A stretch of 36,542 nt of DNA from an uncultured Collinsella sp. (lineage in GTDB: Bacteria > Actinomycetota > Coriobacteriia > Coriobacteriales > Coriobacteriaceae): the NCBI GenBank assembly GCA_902474645.1, contig CABRWN010000004.1, positions 1 to 36,542 of the forward strand, given 5' to 3'. This document shows positions 1 to 7,398 of the stretch, one piece after another. The notes below the pieces were generated by a model. That model ran no database searches and was not told the DNA's origin. It was given only the letters and a program-made list of their open reading frames with translations. Made by a program: the position numbers and the translations under genes. Position 1 is the first letter of the stretch. Each line of letters starts with the position of its first letter.

Positions 1-951
1 ATCGCCGGCGGCTGCGCGAACCATAGCAGGTATCTCAAACACACTGGAGGCAGCAGCCCCGCCCTCGCCGCCGATCAGCGCCAAGAAACGGTTCTGCATG
101 GCGGTGATACCAAGCGTACCCAGCGCCGCGGAAACCTCATCGGCAGAAAACGCCGGGAAGGACGTCGCCTCAAAGTCGAGCTCGACGGGCGCATCGGTGC
201 GAATTGTCGCAACCTTGCGGCTCAGCAGGGCATCGTCGATGTGTGCGCGCAGGTTCTCGCCCATCTTGCCCTTGACCTCATCGGCATGCGCGATGACTTC
301 GTCCAGGCTACCGTACTTCGCAATGAGCGCACTCGCCTTTTTGGGACCGATGCCCGGTACACCGGGGATGTTGTCGGACGTATCGCCCTTTAGACCGTAA
401 AAATCGGGCACGAGCGCCGGCGTAATGCCGTGATACAGGTCGTCCACGCTCTCGGGCGTCATAATCGCCACGTCGGACAGGCCCTTGCGGGTCGAGACCA
501 CGTTGACGTGCTCGGTCACGAGTTGATACATGTCGCGGTCGCCGGTCACCAGTAGCATGTCGCAGCCGGCCTCTTCACCCAGGCGCGCCATGGTTCCCAG
601 GATGTCATCGCCTTCCCAGCCCTCGGACTGCAGAATCGGCACGTTGAGCGCGGCGAGCAGCTCCTTAATCATAGGGAACTGCGCATGCAGATCGGGGTCC
701 ATGGGCGGGCGTTGCGCCTTATACTGCGGCAGCATCTCCATGCGCACGCGCGGTTTACCCTTGTCAAACGCCACGACGACGCCGTCGGGGTTAAAGGCAT
801 CGATCATCTTGAGAAACATGTTCAGAAAGCCAAAGATCGCGTTGGTGGGGCGACCGTCCGGCGCGTTCATGGTCGGCGGCACGGCGTGGAAGGCGCGATG
901 CATGAGCGAGTTGCCGTCGATAACGGCAAAGGTGCGGCGCTTGTCAGACAT
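1..951 (-). CDS. polA: DNA polymerase I, N-terminal part (runs off window)
   Basis: These are the first 317 residues of DNA polymerase I, which fills gaps and removes RNA primers during lagging-strand synthesis and repair. The visible part is the 5'-3' exonuclease domain. Seen in the translation are DGNSLMHRAFHA (residues 12-23), the AFDKGKPRVR...YKAQR block (61-81), EGWEGDD (110-116), VTGDRDMYQLV (135-145) and the helix-hairpin-helix region GLKGDTSDNIPGVPGIGPKK (186-205). The acidic residues expected to bind the metals are present. The start is the ATG at 951, with GAGG eight bases upstream. The C-terminal proofreading-like and polymerase domains would lie left of position 1, so a stand-alone exonuclease cannot be excluded, but the sequence continuing past residue 290 to the window edge favours full polA. 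It is divergent from the aminopeptidase gene. Confidence 0.93.
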   Translation of the reverse strand, partial: MSDKRRTFAVIDGNSLMHRAFHAVPPTMNAPDGRPTNAIFGFLNMFLKMIDAFNPDGVVVAFDKGKPRVRMEMLPQYKAQRPPMDPDLHAQFPMIKELLAALNVPILQSEGWEGDDILGTMARLGEEAGCDMLLVTGDRDMYQLVTEHVNVVSTRKGLSDVAIMTPESVDDLYHGITPALVPDFYGLKGDTSDNIPGVPGIGPKKASALIAKYGSLDEVIAHADEVKGKMGENLRAHIDDALLSRKVATIRTDAPVELDFEATSFPAFSADEVSAALGTLGITAMQNRFLALIGGEGGAAASSVFEIPAMVRAAAGD

Positions 952-1043
952 ATTGAATACCTCGCTTTGGGCTGGGCACGGTTTGCTCACTCCAGTTTAC
1001 ACGCTCCCCGCCCCGCGGCCACCTCACATCAAGCTCCCCCGCC

Positions 1044-1078
1044 ACCGTGAGCCCGCGCGTGATACGATGGCTCACGGT
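1044..1078. promoter_or_regulatory. 10-bp perfect inverted repeat in the polA/aminopeptidase divergent gap
   Basis: ACCGTGAGCC (1044-1053) and GGCTCACGGT (1069-1078) form a perfect 10-bp inverted repeat around a 15-base loop. The loop holds TGATACGAT (1060-1068), which reads as an extended -10 element for the plus-strand aminopeptidase. No good -35 was found at the proper spacing. The position, 40 bases before the start codon, would suit an operator or a leader hairpin. Function is inferred only. Confidence 0.4.
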
Positions 1079-1117
1079 ACATCAACCAGCACGATCGATC
1101 CGAAAGGAGCCTGCGTC

Positions 1118-2515
1118 ATGGAGCGTCCCTGCGCATGGAAAAAGTACACGCCGCAGCAAATCGAGGAGCTCGAGGAGCTTTGCCGCGGCTATAAGCAGTT
1201 TTTGAGTGAGAACAAGACCGAGCGCCTGTGCGTCAAGGCCGGCATCAAGATGGCCGAGGAGGCGGGATACGTCGACCTGGAGACCGTAATCGCCGCAGGC
1301 CGCGAGCTTAAGGCAGGCGACAAGGTGTATGCCGCTAACCACGGCAAGGACCTTATGCTCGTCAATCTGGGCACCGCCCCGCTCGAGCAGGGCTTTAACA
1401 TCCTGGGCGCGCACGTGGACTCGCCGCGCCTGGACCTTAAGCAGAACCCCGCCTTCGAGGCCGGCGACATGGCTTATCTCGACACGCACTACTACGGCGG
1501 CGTCAAGAGCTACCACTGGGTAGCCTCCCCGCTCGCACTCGTGGGCGTCATCTGCAAAAAGGACGGCACCACCGTCGACATCAATATCGGCGACAAGGCC
1601 GACGACCCGGTCTTTACCATCTCCGACCTGCTGATCCATCTCTCGAGCGAGCAGATGGCCAAGCCCGCCAAGGACGCCGTCGACGCCGAGATCCTCGACG
1701 TGATCGTGGGCGGCCGTCCCGTCAAGTTCGATGAGGACGACAAGGACGCCCCCAAGGAGCCCGTCAAGCAGATGTTCCTGGACATCCTCAAGGAGCAGTA
1801 CGGCGTCGAGGAGGAGGACTTCCTCTCCGCCGAGATCGAGGTCGTGCCCGCCGGCCCCGCCCGCGACATGGGCCTCGACCGCTCTATGATTCTGGGCTAT
1901 GGCCACGACGACCGCGTCTGCGCCTATCCGTCCATGCTCGCCCAGATCAACGTCGCCAACGTGGAGCGCACTAGCATCACGCTCATCGTCGACAAGGAGG
2001 AAATCGGTTCCGTAGGTGCCACCGGCATGACGAGTCACTTCTTCGAGAACACCGTCGCCGAGATCATGACACTCGCCGGCGAGGACAGCCCGCTGGCTCT
2101 GCGCCGCGCGCTCGCCCGCAGCCGTATGCTCTCCTCCGACGTGTCCGCCGGCTTCGACCCGGGCTATGCCGGCAAGTTCGAGACCAAGAACGCCGCCTTC
2201 ATGGGTCGCGGCCTGTGCTTTAACAAGTACACGGGCAGCCGCGGCAAGGGCGGCTCTAACGACGCCGACGCCGAGTATGTGGCCCTCGTCCGCGACATCA
2301 TGGACGAGGCCGGCGTGGACTTCCAGACCTGCGAGCTCGGCCGCGTCAACGCTGGTGGCGGCGGCACCATCGCCTACATCATGGCCAAGTACGGCATGAA
2401 CGTCATCGACTCCGGCGTTGCCGTCCTGTCCATGCACGCCCTGTGGGAGGTCGCCAACAAGGCCGACATCTACGAGGCATATCGCGGTTACAAGGCCTTC
2501 ATCGAGCGAGCCTAA
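1118..2515 (+). CDS. M18 family aminopeptidase
   Basis: A 465-residue zinc aminopeptidase of family M18 (DAP/ApeB type), a cytosolic enzyme that removes N-terminal residues from peptides. Family landmarks are visible in order: GAHVDSPRLDLK (97-108, first metal His99), GHDDRVCAY (262-270, bridging Asp), DKEEIGSVGATG (292-303, catalytic Glu and metal Glu), SSDVSAGFDP (339-348) and the C-terminal SMHALWEV (438-445, metal His440). The length matches the family. The start chosen is the ATG at 1118 because AAAGGAG lies eight bases upstream. The same frame is open much further left, but that is the opposite strand of polA. The gene ends just before a strong hairpin with a T run at 2530-2600. M18 assignment is firm. 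The substrate preference cannot be told from the sequence. Confidence 0.93.
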   Translation: MERPCAWKKYTPQQIEELEELCRGYKQFLSENKTERLCVKAGIKMAEEAGYVDLETVIAAGRELKAGDKVYAANHGKDLMLVNLGTAPLEQGFNILGAHVDSPRLDLKQNPAFEAGDMAYLDTHYYGGVKSYHWVASPLALVGVICKKDGTTVDINIGDKADDPVFTISDLLIHLSSEQMAKPAKDAVDAEILDVIVGGRPVKFDEDDKDAPKEPVKQMFLDILKEQYGVEEEDFLSAEIEVVPAGPARDMGLDRSMILGYGHDDRVCAYPSMLAQINVANVERTSITLIVDKEEIGSVGATGMTSHFFENTVAEIMTLAGEDSPLALRRALARSRMLSSDVSAGFDPGYAGKFETKNAAFMGRGLCFNKYTGSRGKGGSNDADAEYVALVRDIMDEAGVDFQTCELGRVNAGGGGTIAYIMAKYGMNVIDSGVAVLSMHALWEVANKADIYEAYRGYKAFIERA

Positions 2516-2529
2516 CCAACCCTTCATCA

Positions 2530-2600
2530 GTTGCGGTGAAATACGGACTAAACTGGCCCATAAACAGCCAAAACAGACCGTATTCCACCGCAACTTTTTT
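2530..2600 (+). terminator. Long-armed hairpin plus T6 after the aminopeptidase
   Basis: Arms 2530-2546 and 2578-2594 pair over 17 bases with one mismatch (A/C on the plus strand, a G-U pair on the minus strand). The loop is 31 bases and six T follow at 2595-2600. This is a credible terminator for the aminopeptidase gene. The outer arm, GTTGCGGTG(A/G)AATA, recurs in the hairpin after yaaA, so the element is also one of a repeat pair. Confidence 0.65.
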
Positions 2601-2615
2601 GGCAGAGGAGAGCCC

Positions 2616-3425
2616 ATGCTGCAGGTCATCATTTCGCCCGCCAAGCAGATGCGCGCGGCCCAAGATGCTTTTGAAGTCCTGGGCATCCCACCCTTTGTGC
2701 GCGAGACGGCTCGCCTCCACCGCGCACTGCTAGATATCGAGCGGAATGAAGGCAGCGGCGGCCTGCAGGCGCTGTGGAACGTGAGTGACAAACTGCTGGG
2801 ACCTTGCCTCAACACCCTGCATGAGTTCGGGCCCATCCTGAAAAGCGGCGATCTCGACAATCCCGCACTCGCCCGTCACCTCTCCCCTGCCGCCATGTCC
2901 TATCACGGCATTCAATACCAGAGCATGGCACCCGAGGTGATGGATTCCGCGCAGCTCGCATGGCTGCAAGACCATCTGTGGATCCTCTCCGGCCTCTACG
3001 GGTGCGTTCGTCCCTTTCATGCCGTCGAACCGTATCGGCTGGAGATGGGCGCGAAGCTTGTCGTCGACGGTGCCCGAGACCTCTACGCATTTTGGAGCGA
3101 TAAGCTCGCGCGGGCTATCGCCCCGGCAGGTTCAAACACCACGATCGTCAACCTCGCCAGCGTAGAGTATGCCAAAGCCGTTCTGCCCCACCTCGCGGGC
3201 GACGCCACAGCCGTCACGTGCCTCTTTGGCGAGGGTATCCGCAACGGGAAGCCCATCCAACGGTCGACCGCCAGCAAAAAGGCGCGCGGCTCCATGGTGC
3301 GGTGGATGGCAGAAAACAAGCTCGAGGATGCAAGCGAACTTACCGCATTCAACATCGGCTATCGCCACGTCCCCGAGCTCTCATACCTAGGCACCCTCAT
3401 GTTCATCAACGAACAGATGCTCTAG
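2616..3425 (+). CDS. yaaA: YaaA family peroxide-stress protein
   Basis: A 269-residue protein of the YaaA (DUF328/UPF0246) family. In E. coli the family limits intracellular iron and DNA damage during hydrogen peroxide stress. Family marks seen are the N-terminal ISPAKQM (residues 5-11), LSGLYGCVRPFHAVEPYRLEMG in the middle (shown here only as LSGLYG...PYRLEMG), NLASVEY, and the late KKARGSMVRWM and FNIGYR motifs. Length is normal. The start is the ATG at 2616 with AGAGGAG just upstream. The frame is open further left, but only across the preceding gene. It stands alone between two related hairpins (2530-2600 and 3469-3529). Regulation by peroxide is known for the E. coli gene and is not visible here. 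Confidence 0.9.
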   Translation: MLQVIISPAKQMRAAQDAFEVLGIPPFVRETARLHRALLDIERNEGSGGLQALWNVSDKLLGPCLNTLHEFGPILKSGDLDNPALARHLSPAAMSYHGIQYQSMAPEVMDSAQLAWLQDHLWILSGLYGCVRPFHAVEPYRLEMGAKLVVDGARDLYAFWSDKLARAIAPAGSNTTIVNLASVEYAKAVLPHLAGDATAVTCLFGEGIRNGKPIQRSTASKKARGSMVRWMAENKLEDASELTAFNIGYRHVPELSYLGTLMFINEQML

Positions 3426-3468
3426 AGCCGGCACCCAACACTGACCCGCTCAGCCTTCTCTATATAAC

Positions 3469-3535
3469 TTGCGGTGGAATAATTCCTATTTGAGCCTTTT
3501 TCGCACAATCAGGAACTATTCCACCGCAACTTTTA
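3469..3535. terminator. 19-bp inverted repeat between convergent genes
   Basis: Arms 3469-3487 and 3511-3529 pair over 19 bases with one mismatch, which becomes G-U on the minus strand. The loop is 23 bases and CTTTTA follows on the plus side. It lies between yaaA (plus) and the orphan gene at 3560 (minus), so it probably stops transcription from both sides. The outer 13 bases, TTGCGGTGGAATA, match the arms of the element at 2530-2594, while the inner arm bases differ and still pair. Confidence 0.6.
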
Positions 3536-3559
3536 TGAATTGGCTGCTAGGCTCGACAC

Positions 3560-4081
3560 CTATTCTGCTAGACCGTCGGCCTTTGCAATCCCGTTTGTCG
3601 AACCGTCCTGATAGACAATCTTGACGTGCTCGACCTCGGACACCGCAACACCCGACGGGGGCTCCAGGCGCCATTCCGTCAGCGCGATATCCATCGTCGT
3701 GGGCACATCCCCTTGATCTTTGAGCTTCACCGTCAACGTTTTGAACGTCGCATCATACGTCACGCGTTCGATTTCCTCACCAGGAATAGACCCACCACTC
3801 AGCTGCAACTGCACAAACTCATCGCACGGGTACCAATAATCGCCCGGAACGGCGAGCGTATTGGCATTACCGCCAGTACTCCTCACCGTCATAATCGGTA
3901 GGCTATCATCAGCCTCGAACTCCCATGCAGCGCCGCCGCGACCACCAAACGTCCAGATACAAAAGGCAATCACCAGCACGGCAAGCACCGCAAAACCAAT
4001 CGCGACAAGGCCATGGTGCGCACGGCTTTCCTCGGCCGATACATCCCATTGCGTCTCTCGATATAGATGCTTGTCTTCCAT
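3560..4081 (-). CDS. Hypothetical membrane-anchored protein
   Basis: A 173-residue protein I do not recognise. It has a short polar N-terminus with HHG, one strongly hydrophobic segment at about residues 24-44 (GLVAIGFAVLAVLVIAFCIW), and then a soluble domain of about 125 residues rich in beta-prone stretches, which should lie outside the membrane. It contains WYPCDEFVQLQL and LTEWRLEPPSGV. There is no lipobox and no cleavable signal peptide is obvious, so an N-in signal anchor is the likely topology. The start is the ATG at 4081, with GAGGAGG upstream. A much longer frame exists to the right, but it is antisense to thiC and has no role. It is a single-gene unit, convergent with yaaA and divergent from thiC. 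Confidence 0.75.
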   Translation of the reverse strand: MEDKHLYRETQWDVSAEESRAHHGLVAIGFAVLAVLVIAFCIWTFGGRGGAAWEFEADDSLPIMTVRSTGGNANTLAVPGDYWYPCDEFVQLQLSGGSIPGEEIERVTYDATFKTLTVKLKDQGDVPTTMDIALTEWRLEPPSGVAVSEVEHVKIVYQDGSTNGIAKADGLAE

Positions 4082-4153
4082 GTTCGCCTCCTCACAGGCA
4101 CGCTCGTTAGGCCAATCGTACCCATTCGAGCTATACTTGAGCCCATTACATAA

Positions 4154-4248
4154 ACGGGGGGCTTGCAGGACAAGACGGCAGGCTGAGATTGGGCGCGCCC
4201 GCCCTGACCCGCAAACCTGATATGGGTAATGCCAACGAAGGGAGCCGT
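4154..4248 (+). promoter_or_regulatory. TPP riboswitch (THI element) upstream of thiC
   Basis: The THI-box landmarks are present in order. They are the GGGGGGC entry (about 4156-4162), GGCTGAGA (4180-4188), ACCTGAT (4215-4221), and GGGTAATGCCAACGAAGGGA (4224-4243). The ends ACGG (4154-4157) and CCGT (4245-4248) can close stem P1. A lower pair GCTTGC/GCAGGC forms another stem. The ribosome binding site of thiC, GAAGGGAG (4237-4244), is part of the riboswitch core and its 3' closing strand. Bound thiamine pyrophosphate would therefore be expected to block translation directly. No separate terminator hairpin is visible between the element and the start codon. Confidence 0.93.
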
Positions 4249-4252
4249 GCCA

Positions 4253-5587
4253 ATGAGCACACAGACCGAGCCCAAGCTCGTCACGCAAATCGACTTCGCC
4301 CGCGCCGGGCAGATCACACCGCAGATGAAGGAGGTCGCCGAGCGCGAGCATCGCGACCCCGAGTACATCCGCGAGCGCGTGGCCGACGGCCGCATCGCCA
4401 TACCTGCCAACATCGTGCACATCAAAAAAGGCATGCGCGCCTTTGGCGTCGGTGAGGGCCTGTCCACCAAGGTCAACGTGAACTTGGGCATCTCGGGCGA
4501 CAAGGCCGATGCCGCCGAGGAATGGAAGAAGGTCAAGATCGCCGAGGACTTTGGCGCCGACGCCATCATGGACCTCTCCAACTCGGGCAAGACGCGCCAG
4601 TTCCGCCAGCAGCTCATCGACGAGACGCCGCTCATGGTAGGTACCGTCCCCATGTACGACGCCATCGGCTACATGGAAAAGCCGCTGGTCAAGCTTACCA
4701 AGGACGACCTGTTCGAGGTCGTGCGCGCGCACGCCGAGGACGGCGTGGACTTTATGACCATCCACTGCGGCATCAACAAGTCGGTCACAAAGACCTTTAA
4801 GGAGACCGGCCGCCTCATGAACATCGTGAGCCGCGGCGGCTCGCTGCTGTTTGGCTGGATGGAGGTCACCGGTAACGAGAACCCGTTCTATGAGTTCTAC
4901 GACGAGCTGCTCGAAATCTGCCACGAGTACGACGTGACGATTTCGCTCGGCGACTCCTGTCGCCCGGGCTGCCTCTACGACTCCAACGACGCCACCGAGA
5001 CCGCCGAGATGATCGAGCTGGGCAAGCTGTGCAAGCGCGCATGGGCCGCCGGCGTCCAGGTTATGGTCGAGGGTCCGGGCCACATGGCGCTCGACGAGAT
5101 CGCCGCCAACATGAAACTGCAGAAGCGCCTGTGCCACAACGCCCCGTTCTATGTGCTCGGGCCGCTGGTGACCGATATCGGCGTGGGCTACGACCACATC
5201 ACCGCTGCCATCGGCGGCGCTATCTCCGCCAGCTCCGGCGCCGACTTCCTGTGCTACGTGACGCCGGCCGAGCACTTGTGCCTGCCCAACGCCCAGGACG
5301 TGCTCGACGGCCTCATGGCCACCAAGATTGCCGCACACGCCGCCGACATCGCCAAAAAGGTGCCCCACGCCCGCGACATGGACGACAAGATGGGCCAGGC
5401 ACGCCGCAAGCTCGACTGGGACGCCATGTGGAAGTGCGCGCTCGACCCGGTTACGGGCAAGAAGCGCTACGAGGATCCCCCCGCCGCCACCGAGGGCACT
5501 TGCACCATGTGTGGCAAGATGTGCGCCGTCCGCACCGTCAACAAGATCTTCGAGGGCACCACGATCGACCTCGGCATGGAGGACTAA
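4253..5587 (+). CDS. thiC: Phosphomethylpyrimidine synthase ThiC
   Basis: A 444-residue radical-SAM enzyme that turns aminoimidazole ribotide into the hydroxymethylpyrimidine phosphate half of thiamine. Seen are the N-terminal block with IPANIVH and VNVNLGISGDK, the substrate region MDLSNSGKTRQFRQQ, FMTIHCG, SLGDSCRPGCLYD, VEGPGHM, and the C-terminal iron-sulphur motif CTMCGKMC (residues 417-424). The length is that of the short bacterial form, without the extra N-terminal domain of the longest members. The start chosen is the ATG at 4253, nine bases after the GAAGGGAG site. An in-frame ATG at 4229 lies inside the riboswitch core and is not a likely start. The gene is followed by thiD in the same direction after 182 bases. 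Confidence 0.97.
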   Translation: MSTQTEPKLVTQIDFARAGQITPQMKEVAEREHRDPEYIRERVADGRIAIPANIVHIKKGMRAFGVGEGLSTKVNVNLGISGDKADAAEEWKKVKIAEDFGADAIMDLSNSGKTRQFRQQLIDETPLMVGTVPMYDAIGYMEKPLVKLTKDDLFEVVRAHAEDGVDFMTIHCGINKSVTKTFKETGRLMNIVSRGGSLLFGWMEVTGNENPFYEFYDELLEICHEYDVTISLGDSCRPGCLYDSNDATETAEMIELGKLCKRAWAAGVQVMVEGPGHMALDEIAANMKLQKRLCHNAPFYVLGPLVTDIGVGYDHITAAIGGAISASSGADFLCYVTPAEHLCLPNAQDVLDGLMATKIAAHAADIAKKVPHARDMDDKMGQARRKLDWDAMWKCALDPVTGKKRYEDPPAATEGTCTMCGKMCAVRTVNKIFEGTTIDLGMED

Positions 5588-5682
5588 CCCTGTCGCCGCG
5601 GCCGCTTCTGGCGGCGAGCTGGTGCCTGCCAATTGTTGACTTGTGAACATTTACTTACACTTGCGTAGAGATTGCATCGCCC

Positions 5683-5723
5683 GCCCGGGTTCGGCATAGA
5701 GTCGGCCCGGGCATCTTTATAAT
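5683..5723 (+). promoter_or_regulatory. Hairpin and -10-like box between thiC and thiD
   Basis: GCCCGGG (5683-5689) and CCCGGGC (5706-5712) form a perfect 7-bp stem with a 16-base loop, followed by ATCTTTAT. A perfect TATAAT lies at 5718-5723, 47 bases before the thiD start codon. No -35 hexamer fits at 16-18 bases. The stem may be a weak terminator after thiC, and the box may be a thiD promoter. Both readings are tentative. Confidence 0.3.
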
Positions 5724-5769
5724 GCTGGCTTAAAGACCCATTTGATTCCGACCGAACAAGGGAACGAAC

Positions 5770-6600
5770 ATGGATCGTAGTAAGGTACCTGCCGTCCTGT
5801 CCATCGCGGGATCCGATTCCAGCGGTGGCGCCGGCATTCAGGCCGACATCAAGACCATCACGGCGCACCGCCTGTATGCCGAGACGGCCATCACCGCCAT
5901 CACAGCGCAAAACACCCTGGGCGTTACCGCCGTGCAGGATATCTCGCCAGATATCGTAGCCGCGCAAATTGACGCCGTTTTTGACGATATCCGCCCCAGC
6001 GCCGTCAAGATCGGCATGGTTTCTTCTGTCGAGATTATCGAAGTCATCGCCGACCGCTTGAGCGCCTGGAACGCAACGAACGTGGTCGTCGACCCCGTCA
6101 TGGTCGCCACCTCGGGCGCGCGGCTGATTGCCGAAGATGCCGCCGAGGCGCTCACCCGCCGCCTGTTCCCGCTAGCGACGGTTATCACGCCCAATATTCC
6201 CGAGGCCATGGCACTGCTCGACTATGAGGTCGACTCCGAGCGCACGCAGCAAAATGCTGCCATGCTCCTCACCCGCCGCTTTGGTTGTGCATCCCTCGTT
6301 AAGGGTGGGCATCTTGTCAACGAGGCCAACGATGTACTGGCCGAACCCGCGCCACTCGATGACGAGGGCAACCATCTGGGAGATCCACTCACCACGTGGT
6401 TCCGCCACAAGCGCATCGAGACCGACAACACGCACGGCACCGGATGCACGCTCTCGTCCGCCATCGCCTGCGCGCTGGCTCAGGGCATGGATCTTGCCGA
6501 CGCCGTCAACGCCGGCAAGGCATACCTGACAGGCGCTCTGGCCGCCGGCTTTGATATGGGCAAAGGTTCCGGCCCCGTCAATCACATGTGGCAGTATTAA
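5770..6600 (+). CDS. thiD: Hydroxymethylpyrimidine/phosphomethylpyrimidine kinase ThiD
   Basis: A 276-residue ribokinase-fold kinase that phosphorylates hydroxymethylpyrimidine and its monophosphate, giving the pyrimidine pyrophosphate used to build thiamine phosphate. Evident motifs are SIAGSDSSGGAGIQADIKT at the N-terminus (substrate lid), VKIGMV, VVVDPVMVATSG, ITPNIPEAMALL, LVKGGH and DNTHGTGCTLSSA near residues 219-231, with the anion-hole cysteine Cys226. The start is the ATG at 5770, preceded by AAGGGAACGA. It follows thiC, so the product of one enzyme is the substrate of the next. No thiE, thiM or thiG is in the window. It could be cotranscribed with thiC or have its own promoter at 5718. 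Confidence 0.96.
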   Translation: MDRSKVPAVLSIAGSDSSGGAGIQADIKTITAHRLYAETAITAITAQNTLGVTAVQDISPDIVAAQIDAVFDDIRPSAVKIGMVSSVEIIEVIADRLSAWNATNVVVDPVMVATSGARLIAEDAAEALTRRLFPLATVITPNIPEAMALLDYEVDSERTQQNAAMLLTRRFGCASLVKGGHLVNEANDVLAEPAPLDDEGNHLGDPLTTWFRHKRIETDNTHGTGCTLSSAIACALAQGMDLADAVNAGKAYLTGALAAGFDMGKGSGPVNHMWQY

Positions 6601-6609
6601 AATTCGCAG

Positions 6610-6654
6610 CCCAAACCACCGCAAAGGGGACAGACACCTTTGCGGTAGTTTGGG
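6610..6654. terminator. 18-bp hairpin between thiD and the SGNH hydrolase gene
   Basis: Arms 6610-6627 and 6637-6654 pair over 18 bases with one mismatch around the 9-base loop GGACAGACA. It fills the 60-base gap between two convergent genes, which suits a bidirectional terminator, although there is no T run. The arm contains CCACCGCAA, also found in the arms of the two hairpins flanking yaaA. Confidence 0.55.
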
Positions 6655-6660
6655 GTCGCG

Positions 6661-7320
6661 CTACTCACCGAGCATCTCTTGGAGCTTGGCCGCCACGGCG
6701 TGACCCAGGCTCTCATGGCTTTCGGGCATCATATGCAGATAGTCGATATCGCCCGGCTCGGCAAACTCCGCTGCATTCAAAAAGTCGCAGCCAAACTGCT
6801 CGGCTACGTGCGCATAGTATTCAGCAAAATGCTCCGAGGCCTCGACGGAACGCTCGTCAAAATCGGTCATATATACATCGGCGATTTGCGGCTTGATCTT
6901 GATAGGTGCCATCAGCAGAATACGCGGGCAGGGTGCAGCATTGGTCCAGGGAAATGCACGCACCGCGCGAATCAGCGCCATGGTGCCACGGGCAATATCG
7001 GAGGCCGTCACACCAAAGACCGTCTTGCAATCGTTGGTTCCCAGCATAATAACGATCGCATCCAGCGGCTTATGGGCCTCGAGCAGCATCGGCAGTGCGC
7101 GGATGCCGTTAAGATTGGTGTTCAGATGGCACATGTCGTCGCGTACCGTCGTGCGGCCGTTGAGGCCTTCTTCAATTACATGCCAGCCCTCGCCTAAGTC
7201 ACGTTGGGCCACGCCGCACCAGCGCACATCCTGCGCATAGCGCACCGCGGTGCCGTCGCGCATGCCCGCCGGATCGTAACCATAGGTGTTGCTGTCGCCA
7301 AAGCATAGAACGTTTTTCAT
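6661..7320 (-). CDS. SGNH/GDSL family hydrolase
   Basis: A 219-residue cytosolic SGNH hydrolase, with no signal peptide. The family blocks are visible: FGDSNTYG with nucleophile Ser10, GLNGRTT with Gly53/Asn54, LGTND with Asn96, and DIDYLH with Asp193 and His196. Together they make a complete Ser-Asp-His triad plus oxyanion hole. The GDSN rather than GDSL form and the TYGYDP and RTTVRDD neighbours match the arylesterase/acetylhydrolase branch, which acts on esters such as acetylated sugars. The true substrate cannot be read from the sequence. The ATG at 7320 is preceded by GAGGGGC. A terminator (7340-7371) separates it from the upstream PARG-like gene, so it is probably transcribed alone. Confidence 0.88.
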   Translation of the reverse strand: MKNVLCFGDSNTYGYDPAGMRDGTAVRYAQDVRWCGVAQRDLGEGWHVIEEGLNGRTTVRDDMCHLNTNLNGIRALPMLLEAHKPLDAIVIMLGTNDCKTVFGVTASDIARGTMALIRAVRAFPWTNAAPCPRILLMAPIKIKPQIADVYMTDFDERSVEASEHFAEYYAHVAEQFGCDFLNAAEFAEPGDIDYLHMMPESHESLGHAVAAKLQEMLGE

Positions 7321-7339
7321 CGTAAGCCCCTCGCTCAGT

Positions 7340-7371
7340 AAAAAACCGACGGAAGCAGCCTCTCCCGCCGG
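7340..7371 (-). terminator. Rho-independent terminator after the PARG-like gene
   Basis: Read on the minus strand, CCGGCGG and CCGTCGG pair over seven bases with one G-U, with a 12-base loop, followed by six T (plus 7340-7345). It lies 28 bases past the stop codon of the gene ending at 7399. Confidence 0.75.
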
Positions 7372-7398
7372 CTCGACCCATCTGTCAGCACGTACCGA

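Noticed and set aside
530..1117. Upstream extension of the aminopeptidase frame
   Set aside because: It is antisense to polA, has no ribosome binding site at its start and adds residues unlike any M18 enzyme. AAAGGAG before 1118 marks the true start.
1082..2860. 592-residue frame opposite the aminopeptidase
   Set aside because: It mirrors a clear coding gene with high third-position GC and has a His/Val/Gly/Asp-rich composition typical of antisense frames.
5636..5641. TTGACT as -35 of a thiD promoter
   Set aside because: No -10 hexamer at 16-18 bases, and the TATAAT at 5718 is much too far away.
4082..5650. Long minus-strand frame through thiC joined to the orphan at 3560
   Set aside because: The part beyond 4081 is antisense to thiC and the riboswitch. 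The orphan has its own ATG and ribosome binding site at 4081.
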